Assembly: GCA_032718475.1 (NCBI GenBank) | Contig: JAUCBJ010009108.1 | Span: 78,971 to 142,970, forward strand | DNA length: 64,000 nt | Direction: 5' to 3' | Source of the DNA: Nemertoderma westbladi | Lineage: Eukaryota; Xenacoelomorpha; Nemertodermatida; Nemertodermatidae | Part shown: positions 11,540-23,150 of the stretch, one piece after another | How positions within the stretch are numbered: position 1 is the stretch's first letter | How the letters are laid out: each line of letters opens with the position of its first letter | Translations under genes and position numbers: made by a program | The notes under the pieces: generated by a model | The model's input: the letters and a program-made list of their open reading frames with translations, nothing else | Database searches by the model: none | Told to the model about the DNA's origin: nothing

Positions 11540-11925
11540 AATCCAATAAAAAAAGTACATGTATGGAGAGGGAAATTTGAATTGTCATTTCATATTGTGT
11601 CAATTTTTAATAAACTACTGTGTCAATATTTAAACTGTACTGTGTCAATATTATACTGTACTGTGTCAATATATACTGTACCGTGTAAATATTTAAACTG
11701 TACTGTGTCAATTTATACTGTACTATGTCAATATTTAAACAGTACTGTGTCAATTTTATACTGTACTGTGTCAATATTATATTGAACTGTGTCAATATTA
11801 TATTGAACTGTGTCAATATTATATAGTGCTGTGTCAATATTTTGCAGTTTTTTTAAATATTGCAACACCCACTTCAAATATTGAATTTTGAGCCAGATAT
11901 GTATGATGCCATATCTTATGTATTT
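11540..11925 (-). mobile_element. Minisatellite-bearing element, copy 3 (inverted)
   Basis: Reading the minus strand, the left end (GGCATCATA, GCTCAAAATTCAATATTTGA, CACCCACTT complement) is followed by about 11 units of the ATTGACACAGTACAGTTTAA type and then the right end (ACAATTCAAATTTCCCTCTC, CATACATGTACTTTTTTT). It lacks the distal right part seen in copies 1 and 4. Confidence 0.7.
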
Positions 11926-12008
11926 ATTGTATGTATTATTAATTAGGGCCTGCCTACTGGCCTAGGCCTACTTTGTTATGAACTTTCAGTTTTTGTTAGC
12001 CAATCGCA

Positions 12009-12222
12009 ATGTCATTTTCATGCACTGAGTGCGGAATGGTTTTCAAACGCAGTGGGTTTTATAAAAAACACCTGCGTTTGAAATTGAAACACCTTGATGT
12101 TACTCCTCCAACTCAAGAGTTAGTTGTTCACATGCCTGCATGCGACAAATGTGACCTCTCCTACAACCTGCAGCTTTAGTTTAAAGAGACATGTGATTGA
12201 GAAGCACCCCTCAGTCAGTCCA
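12009..12222 (+). pseudogene. C2H2 zinc-finger fragment with frameshift
   Basis: From an ATG at 12009 the frame reads MSFSCTECGMVFKRSGFYKK then HLRLKLKH, a C-x2-C-x12-H-x6-H finger-like block. A second finger begins at ACDKCDLSYNLQL and hits TAG at 12177. The +1 frame continues SLKRHVIEKHP, the missing His half of a normal C2H2 finger. A one-base indel thus splits finger two. The fragment lies between the two inverted minisatellite elements, so it may be a captured gene piece. DNA binding is known for the family; function here is doubtful. Confidence 0.65.
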
Positions 12223-12354
12223 CTCCTCAGTCAGTACTACAGTACAGCAGTACTACTGTAAGAGTTGCAGGGTTTTTCTTATCGATTAACAGGGTGCCGA
12301 TATTCCTAATTCTAACACGCTTGCTGTCACAAGGCAGGCGTATGAACTAAGGTG

Positions 12355-13112
12355 GACATCTATTGGCTAATTTTATATAATGAGGTTATTTCTATCACCT
12401 GAGTGCTGATTTCTGAATTGTAGATTCAACATCTAAGCGCTAGTGATTTAGTTACAGCAATACTGCTGTATACACTAGTACAACATTCCACTTTATATCC
12501 AATCAAATGGGATGTGTGTGGGTAGAGGGAAATTTGAATTGTCATTTCATATTGTACTGTGTCAATATTTAAACTGTACTGTGCTAATATTATACTGTAC
12601 TGTGTCAAACTGTCAATATTATTTTGTACTGTGTCAATATTATATTTTACTGTGTCAATATTTAAACTGAACTGTGTTAATATTATACTGTACTGTGTCA
12701 ATATAATACTGTACTGTGTCAATATTATATTGTATTGTGTCAAACTGTCAATATTATTTTGTACTGTGTCAATATTATATTTTACTGTGTCAATATTTAA
12801 ACTGAACTGTGCTAATATTATACTGTACTGTGTCAAACTGTCAATATTATTTTGTACTGTGTCAATATTATATTTTACTGTGTCAATATTTAAACTGTAC
12901 TGTGTTAATATTATACTGTACTGTGTCAATATAATACTGTACTGTGTCAATATTATATTGTATTGTGTCAAACTGTCAATATTATTTTGTACTGTGTCAA
13001 TATTATATTTTACTGTGTCAATATTTAAACTGAACTGTGTCAATATTTTGCAGTATTTTTAAATATTGCAACCCCACTTCAAATATTGAATTTTGGGCCA
13101 GATATGATGCCA
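12355..13112 (-). mobile_element. Minisatellite-bearing element, copy 4 (inverted)
   Basis: On the minus strand the left end (GGCCCAAAATTCAATATTTG, TTGCAATATT) is followed by about 24 array units that include a higher-order pattern (a GACAGTTTGACACAGTA unit recurs at 12605, 12735, 12835 and 12970). The right end follows (TTCAAATTTCCCTC, TTTGATTGGATA, AGATGTTGAA, AACCTCATTA). It contains the intact TA site that is occupied by transposon A in copy 2. Confidence 0.75.
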
Positions 13113-13171
13113 TTGCAAGCAAGCGGGTTGTAAATCGCGGATTGCACGCGGGTCGGTCGGTTGGTCGGTCG

Positions 13172-13325
13172 ATGTGAATGTTGGTAGATGGAAATGTGGG
13201 AAGATGGGAATGTGGGAAGGTGGGTGGAACGTAGGAAGATGGGAATTTGGGAAGATGGATGGGAATGCGGGAAGGTGATTGGGAATGTGGGAAGAGGGGT
13301 GGGAATGTAGGAAGTTGGGAATTAC
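13172..13325. repeat. G-rich imperfect satellite (GGGAATGTGGGAAG type)
   Basis: Short units such as GATGGGAATGTGGGAAGGTG repeat imperfectly. They are the reverse complement of the C-rich satellite at 14276-15042 and flank the opposite side of the 13349-14275 array, giving an inverted arrangement. Confidence 0.8.
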
Positions 13326-13348
13326 GTTATTTTTACCTTCCATGGGGG

Positions 13349-14275
13349 GGAAAGGAGCAGGTTACAGAGGCGGGCTTTTCTAACCAAAACAATAAACGAT
13401 ATTGTTACCAATTGAGGGAAATGAGCAGGTTACAGAGGCGGGCTTTTCTAACCAAAACAATAAACGATATTGTTACCAATTGAAGGAAAGGAGCAGATTA
13501 CAGAGGCGGGCTCTTCTAAACGAAAAAATAAACGATGTTGTTATCTACCAATTGAAGGAAAGGAGTAGATTACAGAGGCGGCTTTTCTAAACAAAACAAT
13601 AAACGTTGGTTTTACCTACAAATTGAGATAAAGGAGCAGGTCACAGCACCGGGCATTTCTAACCAAAACAATAAACGTTATTGTGTTGTTATCTACCAAT
13701 GAAGGAAAGGAGTAGGTTACAGAGGCAGGCTTTTCTAATCAAAACAATAAACGTTGTTGCTATCTACCAATTGAAGGAAAGGAGTAGGTTAAAGAGGCGG
13801 CTTTTCTAAACAAAACAATAAACATTGTTTTTACCTACCAATTGAGAGAAAGGAGCAGGTCACTGCAGCGGGCATTTCTAACCAAAACAATAAACGTTAT
13901 TGTGTTGTTATCTACCAATTGAAGGAAATGAGTAGGTTACAGCACCGGGCATTTCTAACCAAAACAATAAACGTTATTGTGTTGTTATCTACCAATGAAG
14001 GAAAGGAGTAGGTTACAGAGGCAGGCTTTTCTAACCAAAACAATAAACGTTGTTGTTATCTACCAATTGAAGGAAAGGAGTAGGTTACAGAGGCGGATTT
14101 TCTAAACAAAACAATAAACATTGTTTTTACCTACCAATTGAGAGAAAGGAGCAGGTCACAGCAGCGGGCATTTCTAACCAAAACAATAAACGTTTTTGTG
14201 TTGTTATCTACCAATTGAAGGAAAGGAGTAGGTTACAGCAGCGGGCTTTTCTAACCAAACAATAAACGTTGTTAT
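13349..14275. repeat. Tandem array of a ~75-bp unit (about 12 copies)
   Basis: Units contain GGAAAGGAGTAGGTTACAG, AGGCGGGCTTTTCTAA, CCAAAACAATAAACGTTGTT and ATCTACCAATTGAA. Unit length varies through insertion of TGTGTTGTTATCTACC. It is the inverse of the 4268-4935 array and related to the MITE interior. Confidence 0.85.
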
Positions 14276-15042
14276 TCCCAACTTCCCACATTCCCATCAA
14301 CCTTCCCACCTTCCAATCTTCCTACATTCCCATGAACCTTCCCATTTTCCCACCCAGCCACCATCCCACATTCCCATCCACCTTCCCACATTCCCATCTT
14401 CCTACATTCCCACTCACCTTCCCACATTCCGATCCAACTTCCCATATTCCAACATTCCCATCCACCTTCCCATCTCCCCGCATTCCCACCCACCTTCCCA
14501 TCTTCCTACATTCCCACCCACCTTCCCACATTCCCATCCACCTTCCCATCTTCCCGCATTCCCACCCACATTCCCATCTTCCTACATTCCCATCCACCTT
14601 TCCACATTTCCTTCTTCCTACATTCCCATCCACCTTCCCATATTCACACATTCCCATCTTCCCACAATCCCACCCATCTTCCCACATCCCCATCTTCCTA
14701 CATTCCCACCCACCTCCCCACATTCCAATGTTCCCATCCACCTTCCCACATTCCCTTCTTCCTACATTCACATCCACCTTCCCATATTCACACATTCCCA
14801 TCTTCCCACAATCCCACCCAACTTCCCACATCCCCATTTTCCTACATTCCCACCCACCTTCCCACATTCCAATGTTCCCATCCACCTTCCCGCATTCCCA
14901 TCTTCCCACATCCCCATCCACCCACATTCCCATCCACCCACATTCCCATCCACCCACATTCCCACCCACCCACATTGCCACCCACCCACCTTCCCCCCTA
15001 CCCACCCACCCGCCCGCCTTCTCACTCACCGTCCCACCGACT
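14276..15042. repeat. C-rich imperfect satellite (CTTCCCACATTCCCATC type), ~770 bp
   Basis: Built from 8-12-bp pieces TTCCCACA, TTCCCATC and CACCTTCC, with higher-order blocks near 14640-14860 (the CATATTCACACATTCC block recurs ~140 bp apart). The G/C strand asymmetry is extreme. The 273-residue plus-strand and 235-residue minus-strand open frames here are repeat artefacts. Confidence 0.85.
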
Positions 15043-15100
15043 GATCAACAGACCATCCTCCTCAAAAAGAGGACTTCTCGCAGCACGTGAATACCAAAAT

Positions 15101-15235
15101 ACCCCATGTGAAGTTTCCCTGACTGTTAGGAAGATGGTCGAAAATACGAAGTTGCCTAATGATTGTGAATGGGTCAAATTCCTTTTCGATGTTTTTTTTT
15201 CGCTGGGAAAGGGAATCCTGGGAAACTTCACATGG
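15101..15235. repeat. Small inverted-repeat element (17-bp perfect arms)
   Basis: CCATGTGAAGTTTCCC at the left and GGGAAACTTCACATGG at the right bound ~135 bp with no coding. The arms are perfect, so this may be a tiny MITE. No target duplication is clear. Confidence 0.5.
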
Positions 15236-17366
15236 GCGCCATTCAGACAATACACTCACTATATGAGGGTACTAAAAACAACACAATTTATAATTTATTG
15301 ACCGGATAGTTTCGGAGCCTTTCGTGTGACAATCAGTCAGACAGACACGATTTTCTTACAATTTACAGTAAGCAAATCTGAAGATTTACAAATTAAGATT
15401 GTAGAATGTATTGTGTATGCGAAATACATACTAAATTTACCAATTTACAAACATACCAATTTTGAGTGAATCCATTCCCAGAAAAAAATTATTGAGACAT
15501 GTAACGGCGACTGTTGGGAGAGTATAATTAATTTTGTAAATAATCATGGAATTTTTAGCAACTTATTGGGCGAGAAGTGACCTATTGGGGAAATGACTTA
15601 TTGGGAAAGTGACTCATTTTTAGTTTTAGATACATTTGTATTGGGCGTGTGACTGCACCCCTGGCCCTGGCCGGGCCGGTATCTTACTATAGTAGATGAC
15701 CAACCCCATTGTTTGTAAAGGATAATCTGTACAGAGAGATCACTGGAGATCTAATAATAGATTGAGACTTAGCTCTGGATAGGCTAAGTAAGGGGCCCCT
15801 CCAACAATAGCGCAATTCATCCTGCGAAGAAAGGATTTGCTATTTCTATACTGTAGTTATATTTAGCGGGTTAAGATCCTAATTAGCTTAGAAGGCAATG
15901 CGATGGACTGTTTGGCAACATTTATTTTCTGTATATTATTATGATGTATTTATTTCTTCGATGTCTTCTTACCCAGCAAAAAAAATAAAACCCTTGCGCC
16001 AACTTATTAAACCATCATTAATGATACTACTGTATATTGAGATTCCTTGGGATTTTTATAATAATAAAGAAGCGCGCGATAAGTAGTAGGGAATGCAGTA
16101 GTATTAGAAAGTGAAAGTGGAAAATTAAACATCTAAACATTATTTTTAGGTCTTCCGAATTTAGTTGAGACTAATCAATTATATTTCTACAACACGTAAA
16201 TCGTGAATGTTGGGTGAGATTGGTTTTAGTAAATGATTGATATTTTAGACAGCCCAGGGCTATCTTTGGGTGTTTTTTTTGTACATGTCTAACAAACAAG
16301 ACTTTTCCCTTCATTGTATCAAAGGATGTTTGAGTTTGGCCTGTAGGCAAAGCAGCAGGCAGCCTTCATCCTGTGCTATATCTGAGCTATCAAGGCTGCT
16401 GCTGCTGGCAGTGTATTGTATTCTGCAGGTTAGAGCAAGGAAAGGGAAATTGAATGTTTACTACTGTGCCTTCTGTTGGTGTTGACTTGCTGATGCTGCA
16501 TTATTATGTAGGCCTAGGGTTATGTGGATTGCCTGGGGCGTCCTAGCTGTTGATGTGTCAGTTTAATTTCCGTGATGAATAAGGAATTAAACCCAATGTT
16601 TTGTTTATGTTTTCTGTGTTTACGAATCAGTAATATTGGTTTACACCGTATTATTTGAGTGAATCGACAGGCTACGAATTGTTCTATGTTTGTATACAAT
16701 AAGTTTGTTATTTTTATGTACAAGTACTATAGTAGTCACTGAAACTTTTATGTTCATTTTACTTAATTATAAAATCTGTTTCGTTTATTGGTATAACCAA
16801 TTGTATTGATATTGGTATTTATTGGCATTTATTATTTATTTAAAACCGCCACTCGATTCCTTTTCCTTAAATTACGAAATATAGTTTCGTTTATTGTTTT
16901 GATAAGAAAATAATTATCCTTAATTAGGAAATATAGTACCGTTTATTATTACTGGTTTAGTAACAATTATGTTTATAATTTCCTATAAAATACTAAATCG
17001 TAGAGTTTCTGCTAATAATTTACATAAATAGTATAATTATAATTAATCGCAAACACACGATCAGGGCCATTCCCATGAGCGACCCGTTGAAACTATTCTG
17101 CCTCCTTCTTACAAAGCAAAAGTGATTGGCTATTGGATAGATTAAAACCCCCTTTCATTGGTCGGTACAAACGTACCGGTATAATGCCACTTCTATTCAG
17201 GGCTTGATAAATAAATAAGGACTAGAAAGATAGTTTGACCATCAATCGATTTAACGGACCGGTAGATTAATGTAGTAGTCAAACACGTTATTAATTATTC
17301 GCGTTTTGAGTTGCGATATCTTGTTTCTTAAAACGTAAACATTTTTAGTATCAATAAAAATAGTCA
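15236..17366. other. AT-rich spacer upstream of the 17.4-kb gene
   Basis: I see no supported gene. Phrases TATTGGGCGAGAAGTGAC and TGACTTATTGGGAAAGTGAC (15560-15620) echo the TTGCCCAATA repeats at 1.1-1.5 kb. The last ~150 bases before 17367 should hold the promoter or 5' UTR, but no element is convincing. Confidence 0.4.
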
Positions 17367-19654
17367 ATGGCAAATATATTTAGATGTTCAGATCTTCCAG
17401 ATTGCCGAGCACTCAAGGATAATATAACTAGCGGTTATTGGTCGCGGAAACTTTGTGCAATGTTTAAGACATTCGACAAGTTGATAAAATTATCAATGCA
17501 TGGAGTTAGTAAGAACTTTAGAAAGACGGTATTTTTAGATCGTTTCCTATTATTGCTTACAAATCAACGGTTGTTTAATTCAAATGACGTAGTGGATATG
17601 GCTATTGTTGAAAGTTACTACAAAGAAGACGTTCCAGGATGGAAGGACTCCAAGTTACCAGATGCTACAGATATCCCAAAGAAAAGGGGAAGAAGGAAAC
17701 GTGAGACTGCGCTAAATACTCCTCCTACTAAGAAAATATGCACATCTGTTGCGAATAGTTCCAATTCGAATAATTCTGCTCCTCCGGTTGAACACTTCGA
17801 GCTGATCAATAGAAGAACGGCTCAACAACATTATCAGAATGTGTATCTAGACCAACATCAACGAAACTTCTTGCTTCGTTATCGACAGCTGCAAATGGCC
17901 GGGCTACAAGAAAACTCTATACAGCAAACGCTTCATGTTCCTCATCAACAGCTGATATCGCAGCAAGGGCCACTTCAACATTATGAAATCCCTCAGCCTC
18001 AGCCACATATTTTCCGACCACAGCATGGCCTGCAACCGACCCAACATCAGCCCCAACAAGTAATAGGCCTATTCCATACCAAAACCATCATTTTCAAAAG
18101 TGTAATCTGTCAGATAGTTTTCACGAGCCTTTACAAGGCCAAAGACTTACACATTTCAATCAACAATCCCCAAGTTCTTTGACACAACGACAAATGCCAC
18201 AAGCGCAATTTCCACAACCACAATTTCCACAACCACAATCGCTACAGCCACAATTGCCACAACCACAACAATCGCTACAGCCACAATTTCCACAACCACA
18301 ATCGCTACAGCCACAATTGCCACAACCACAACAATCGCTACAGCCACAATTGCCACAACCACAATCGCTACAACTACAATTTACACCATCGTTGTGGGAA
18401 GATCTGAATCCTTATTCGGCATTTTCTATAAGAGATAATATGTCCGTAATTAACATACAAGGGTTGGAGAAAGAAGATGTCACACCAAAGGAGTCGGAGA
18501 ATAATTCAATCAATGAAGCAGCATGCATCAAGGTTGATGAAGAAGGTCATCATCGTGAAGGCGAGCAAAGAAGAAGACAAAAACTTAATACTGAACCAGT
18601 TACGACATGTAGTAACTCAATCTTAGAAACAGTTAGCATTAAAAAAGAATTACCTAATGATATCATGGATTTCTTTCACGATGTATCAAATAATGAAATT
18701 GATGTTGATGTACTTATTCAGTATTCCTTAGAGGAAAAAGAGTTAGTTGATGAAAATATATTTGAAATTGAACATAAACTAGAGGAAGTTAGAGAAACTA
18801 GAGTTAAAGAAGAAAGTATTGGCGAGGCTGCAAATTCCAATGTGTGTAGTCCTGTGGGCTTACATGTTGAGAATTATCTTATTGATTCAACAATGGCCAA
18901 TGAAGGTAACACTGGTGTTGTTAATAGTGATGATAAATATCGTGATGATAACGAAGTCGATATTATATATGAATATAGGCCTATATCAAGTGAAGAAGAA
19001 GACGTGAAACCTAAACTAACTTCTATGTATAGTGGTATCAATAATAGCGTAACAGATGACATTGGTGTTGATGGAGTTAATTGTCAAGAAAAAATCAATA
19101 GTATTCATACACCCAATTATCTACCGAATGTGTCAGATACAAACTTAGAAACTGATACTAAGAGGAGGAGCAAACAGATTGAAAAGCGTTATATGAAAGG
19201 AACAACGGGTCGCCGTCTAAACGAAATTAAGTATAAAATTGACGAAATTGATGGGAAATTAGATAGTTTATTGTGCGAAGTTATTTACGATAGGAAAAAT
19301 GAAACAAAACAGGGTGATAATCAGAATAAGGAAATGTCATTTTCAGAAGGCAGTTCTAATATTTTGGCCACAAAATGGCCCCTCACTTTACAGAAAATCG
19401 ACAAGCCATCTGCGAAGAGTTATCGTTGTTGCGCTCCACCTGATCGTAATGGAATGACTCTGGAGAAATCAACATGTAAAACGGAACAAACCATCATAAA
19501 TGCTGACAAATTTTGTCCATGGCCATCCAGTCTACAAATAATAGATTTTCCCGAAGCAATAAAAAATGTTAAATATCAAGAGTCTCCGTTCCATAGACTA
19601 CGTTCGAATCCTTGTTTAATCCCGTTAATAGTCGACTGTGTGTGTAATGTGTAA
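17367..19654 (+). CDS. Q/P-rich acidic nuclear protein, unrecognised (one frame change)
   Basis: I do not recognise the family. The frame opens at ATG 17367 with a compact, probably helical N-terminal region (~residues 1-95, including SGYWSRKLCAMFKTFDKL and FLDRFLLLLTNQRLF). A basic nuclear-localisation-like PKKRGRRKR follows near residue 103, then a Gln-rich stretch. At about 18060 the good frame moves. Either a 53-base phase-0 intron (18060-18112, GTAATA..TGTCAG) or a one-base indel joins it to the second part. That part has QPQFPQPQSLQPQ repeats (18190-18390), an acidic region with VKEE and KKEL patches, a short coiled coil (RRLNEIKYKIDEIDGKLDSL) and two C-terminal blocks, KWPLTLQKIDKP and CPWPSSLQIIDFP. 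The composition suggests a transcription or chromatin cofactor, by inference only. Stop at 19652-19654. Confidence 0.65.
18184..18390 (+). repeat. Coding minisatellite (Gln/Pro repeats)
   Basis: Units of CCACAATTTCCACAACCACA and ACAATCGCTACAGCC repeat in frame as QPQFPQPQSLQPQLPQPQ. The tract is likely length-polymorphic and lies just after the frame change of the host gene. Confidence 0.85.
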
Positions 19655-20462
19655 AAGCATGTTGGAATTAATACATTCTGCATAATTTTTTTATTATGAG
19701 TGGAATTTAGATTTACATTTCGTAGTTTCTAACTTTTTTATTATTTTTCAATTATAGACTTACCATCTAGATTTGTTATGTGGACTATATAGAGTTGTAT
19801 ATAATCATGTTAAAACCTATATATACGTAAATATACTGCACATTATATAACTGCCTTTATATGTTTATTTTACTACCGCATCTTACATTATTTAACACTT
19901 AGCCAGATTGACTATGCTATTGGTCGGAGTTTGTTATGCCGACCATCGTCACCCCATCCCCCCCCCCCTAGATGACAGGTGTGGCTCTATTATCCTCCGA
20001 GGGTGTGGGCAACGGGCAACCCAATTTGCAGGTAATATGCTGGTGGGAGAATGATGATGCGGTATATTATCCTAACAAACAATGACCCTTACTTACGATA
20101 AGCGATTGGGAATAAGGGGAGAGTGAGTAATGATCGTGACACTGTGACAGTGCAGTCATGCAGTAATATGTGCAATATTGATTGCACAGCTAGTTTTTGA
20201 TTGTTTTTTTTTATTGATAAACATAATTGGAAGAATATAGATAATGACAATATTCCAGTGTAATCGATTACATTGATTGTTTACGATGGTGATGCATCTA
20301 CCTCAACCTCAGGTACTATCACTGCGGTTCGAATGACGAGAGCAATGCAAGATTTCGAAATTATAATTTTTGGAATCATGGCAGTGAAGTGTCTCAAAAA
20401 TGTAACCAGTTCGGCCTGTTGTACGTTACCCCCCCCCCCCCCCCCCCCCACCCCCCGGATTA
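19655..20462. other. Downstream of the 17.4-kb gene; no gene seen
   Basis: An AT-rich 3' region. A CCCCCCCCC run lies near 19960, and a long C run near 20429-20455 stands immediately before the MITE's target site. Confidence 0.4.
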
Positions 20463-20725
20463 CGAGACAGAGGGGGGGGGGGGGGGGGGGGGGGGGGGGC
20501 TGGACTCAAATCCCAACTTGGCGAATTAATATCCCGCCTCAATGTTAAATTCTCAATTTAGGGAAAGGAGCAGGTTACAGTGGCACGTTAATTTAACCAA
20601 AACAATAAACTAAACACAATAGAACAGGTTACAGTTTTATTTTTGAGAGTATTCAGCTGTTATTTGCGTCGAATTTCCCCTGTAGTGGGATGAATGTTTA
20701 TTGCGTCCAGTTCCCCCCCTATCTG
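20463..20725. mobile_element. Poly-G/poly-C MITE, copy 3
   Basis: It starts CGAGACAGAG with a ~28-bp G run and GCTGGACTCAAAT, and ends TTGCGTCCAGTTCCCCCCCTATCTG. The 7-bp repeat CGGATTA flanks it (20456-20462 and 20726-20732). This is an independent insertion from copies 1 and 2. Confidence 0.85.
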
Positions 20726-20994
20726 CGGATTAAACATTGTTAAATAGCCCCTTTGTTAAATACACCGTTGTTTTTACGTTGGCTGGGAATGTAAAGTAAA
20801 TAAAGATTGAGGCCGTAATATCCCAAGGCGAGCGTATAAGAATCTACTAATTATCTCGGAGTATTTAAGGGAAGCACTCCTCACTGAGGGTACAGGTAGA
20901 CATATTAAACTCTCCCTAAATTTTTCCCCATTACGGAGATGGGTTTGGTTAGGGTAAACAAGAAGGGGGTTCCTCCTATGTCCCAAAAATGCCC

Positions 20995-21365
20995 GCCCTA
21001 TTCAGATTCACAATATTTACGCCGCGTAATGGGGCCTGACACGACACGACACACGGATTGACCATGAATAATAAGCAGTTCCACAATGGGAGAGAAAGGG
21101 AATGAAAGAACCGATTCCGTAAGCTTCCAAATTCATTATACCTGTAACCAACGTTCGGGTAAGATTAATAAGCGACATTTCTTGTTCCATTCTTTCCATT
21201 GTTCGTTCTTGTTTCATTTCCAAAAATGTTTAAGCTAAACCTCGCCCTATTCAGAATCACAATACGCCGCATAATGGGGCCTGACACGACACACGGATTG
21301 ACCATGAATAATAAGGAGTTTCACAATGGGAGAGAACGGGAATGAATGGTGCGGATTCCTTACAT
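20995..21365. repeat. Direct repeat of ~125-150 bp
   Basis: The segment with CCCTATTCAGA, ATGGGGCCTGACACGACAC, GGATTGACCATGAATAATAA and CACAATGGGAGAGAA occurs at about 20995-21140 and again at about 21240-21362 with minor changes. It looks like a local tandem duplication of a non-coding repeat. Confidence 0.8.
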
Positions 21366-22975
21366 TTTGGCTGCCAATTGTATTATACAGTTACTAATTG
21401 GCGACTGTCGCGTCGCATCTGATGGGCCAGACAATACAGCATATTCAGCAGGTTCGACTTACAAAGTAAGCACCATGCCTCCAGCCAGTTGGCCCGGGTT
21501 TTTGGTTGCTTATCTAGGAGGAGAGGACAGAGGCGTAGTGAGCCCTTGTGGCGCCCATGGGAATGAAGCTGAGATGGGGGTGAGTACAAAACGAAGACCC
21601 AAGACCCTATGTACAATGTACAAAAAACAAAGATGTAAAGTCGCGTTAGGTCGCTAGTTACACAGGCGTGTTGGGGGAACTAAAACAATAAACGAAAGTT
21701 AACATGTTACAAGATTATGCAGGTCTTTATAATTGGGTCTTTGTTTTGTACTCACTCGCTGAGATAGCGCCCCCCACCTCCCCGCAATTTTACATTAAAA
21801 AAAATTGGGCGAGTTATAGCGATTTTAAAACGCAAAATTAGCAACATCGAAAAATAAGGGGTGTAAACACTACGCCGACAGCAGACAACAGCAAATATGA
21901 AAATGTAACCTGAGTTCGTGACTCTCGTATATTGTTTTGGTTAGAATAACCTTCTACTGTAACCTGTTCCTTTCCCTCAATTAATGAATAACATTAATTA
22001 GCTTTAATAATGGTTGTCGGCGTTGGTTGTTGGTAGTCGGTTGTCGGCGTAGCGTTTACAACAAAAAATAAGGCCGTTTCTGAAAACTGAATTTAGTGAC
22101 GTCACGCATGGTCTTTTAGGCTTGACGTTTTCTAGATCTGGATATTTTGCCTTACAGTAATTCATAACTGCACAAAACCCAGGTGAGTAGCATTTTAATA
22201 CACAGGTCCAGCTCACCAACAACAGAGTACCATTGGATCCAATAGGAACCGATCGGATCCAACAGCTTCAAACACTTTCAGACAAACTCCAACAGTCAAC
22301 TTCCAACTCCCATCATGTGAAGAATACCAGGATTCCACTCTGCGGTCGACTTTTTATTGTAATTTTATATGTGAAGATTTTTTATTTTTTTTAATTTATC
22401 TTTATAAACCAAATGTTGGTATGAAATTGTTAGGGTTCGCAGTTTATGTAACACACCTTGGACCTGGTAGAGAAACGGGTTGCCTCGCATTCGTTTAATT
22501 GAAACAATCACTAGGGTACTGTTGTATAAACAAATTGCATTAATTCAAGTGAAGTCTGAGGTGATTCGACTCTGCGTGTTTAACAGTGTGAAATTAACAA
22601 ATTTATAAGAAATTGTTTACTTTAGCTCTCTGGAATTGTATTTCGGTAAAGCTATATGGTTCTGTTTAAGCCGAGAGGAGAGGACCTTAGGAATGTGAAC
22701 GCCGAATTCATTTACCTATGCTTTTCAATGGCAGCCAGATTGTCTGTGCGGCACTGCAGCGGGTAAACCGTTACTATTGTATTATACAAAGATAGCGGTA
22801 GGTATAAAGGAAGAGAAATACAGAGATCACTAATTATTGGCTGTTCCCACAGGTTAGGTAGGTTTGAATGGTATGGCGCCAGCGTAGTCTGGCTATTAGC
22901 TACCTGGCTATATATCTTCTAGAGTTCCTCTAGAGGCTACAGGCGCATTCACCCAGTAGTAAATTAGAGGTCAGG
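21366..22975. other. Spacer with MITE-related scraps
   Basis: Short pieces such as AAAACAATAAACGAAAGTT (about 21680) and TTGTTTTGGTTAGAATAACC with TAACCTGTTCCTTTCC (about 21935-21975) derive from the MITE/array family. No gene is supported. Confidence 0.5.
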
Positions 22976-23150
22976 ATGTTGGAGTTGGTTGAGTCTGGAG
23001 TGATTGACAGGTTGATGGAAGTTGTGTTATTCTGTTTGAAGATGACTGAATCTGTTGGAAGTGGCCCATGTGAAGAATACCAGACTTTCTGTCGTTATAT
23101 TTCACTTTGCAATGACGTAATCTTTAACATGACAACAGCCGAACAAGTTA
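22976..23150 (+). CDS. Candidate coding exon (58 residues, ends at a splice donor)
   Basis: From ATG 22976 the frame reads MLELVESGVIDRLMEVVLFC through CEEYQTFCRYISLCNDVIF to TAEQVTG, followed by ACAG/GTATAT, a plausible 5' splice site. Residue composition is protein-like, with an amphipathic helical pattern. The family is not recognised and no partner exon was found downstream before the transposon pile. It could be the first exon of a gene with a very long intron, or chance. Confidence 0.3.

Noticed and set aside
12426-13062. 205- and 167-residue frames (MTQ/NIDTVQ and SIFKLYCVNI repeats)
   Set aside because: They translate the 21-22-bp minisatellite; the same peptides appear on both strands and in every copy.
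14269-15090. 273-residue plus-strand open frame (and 235-residue minus-strand frame)
   Set aside because: Both are translations of the CTTCCCACATTCCC satellite, open on both strands because the repeat lacks stop triplets.
22004-22222. 72-residue minus-strand frame (YCKAKYPDLENVKPKRP)
   Set aside because: No domain, no splice context and overlap with MITE-derived scraps; not enough support.
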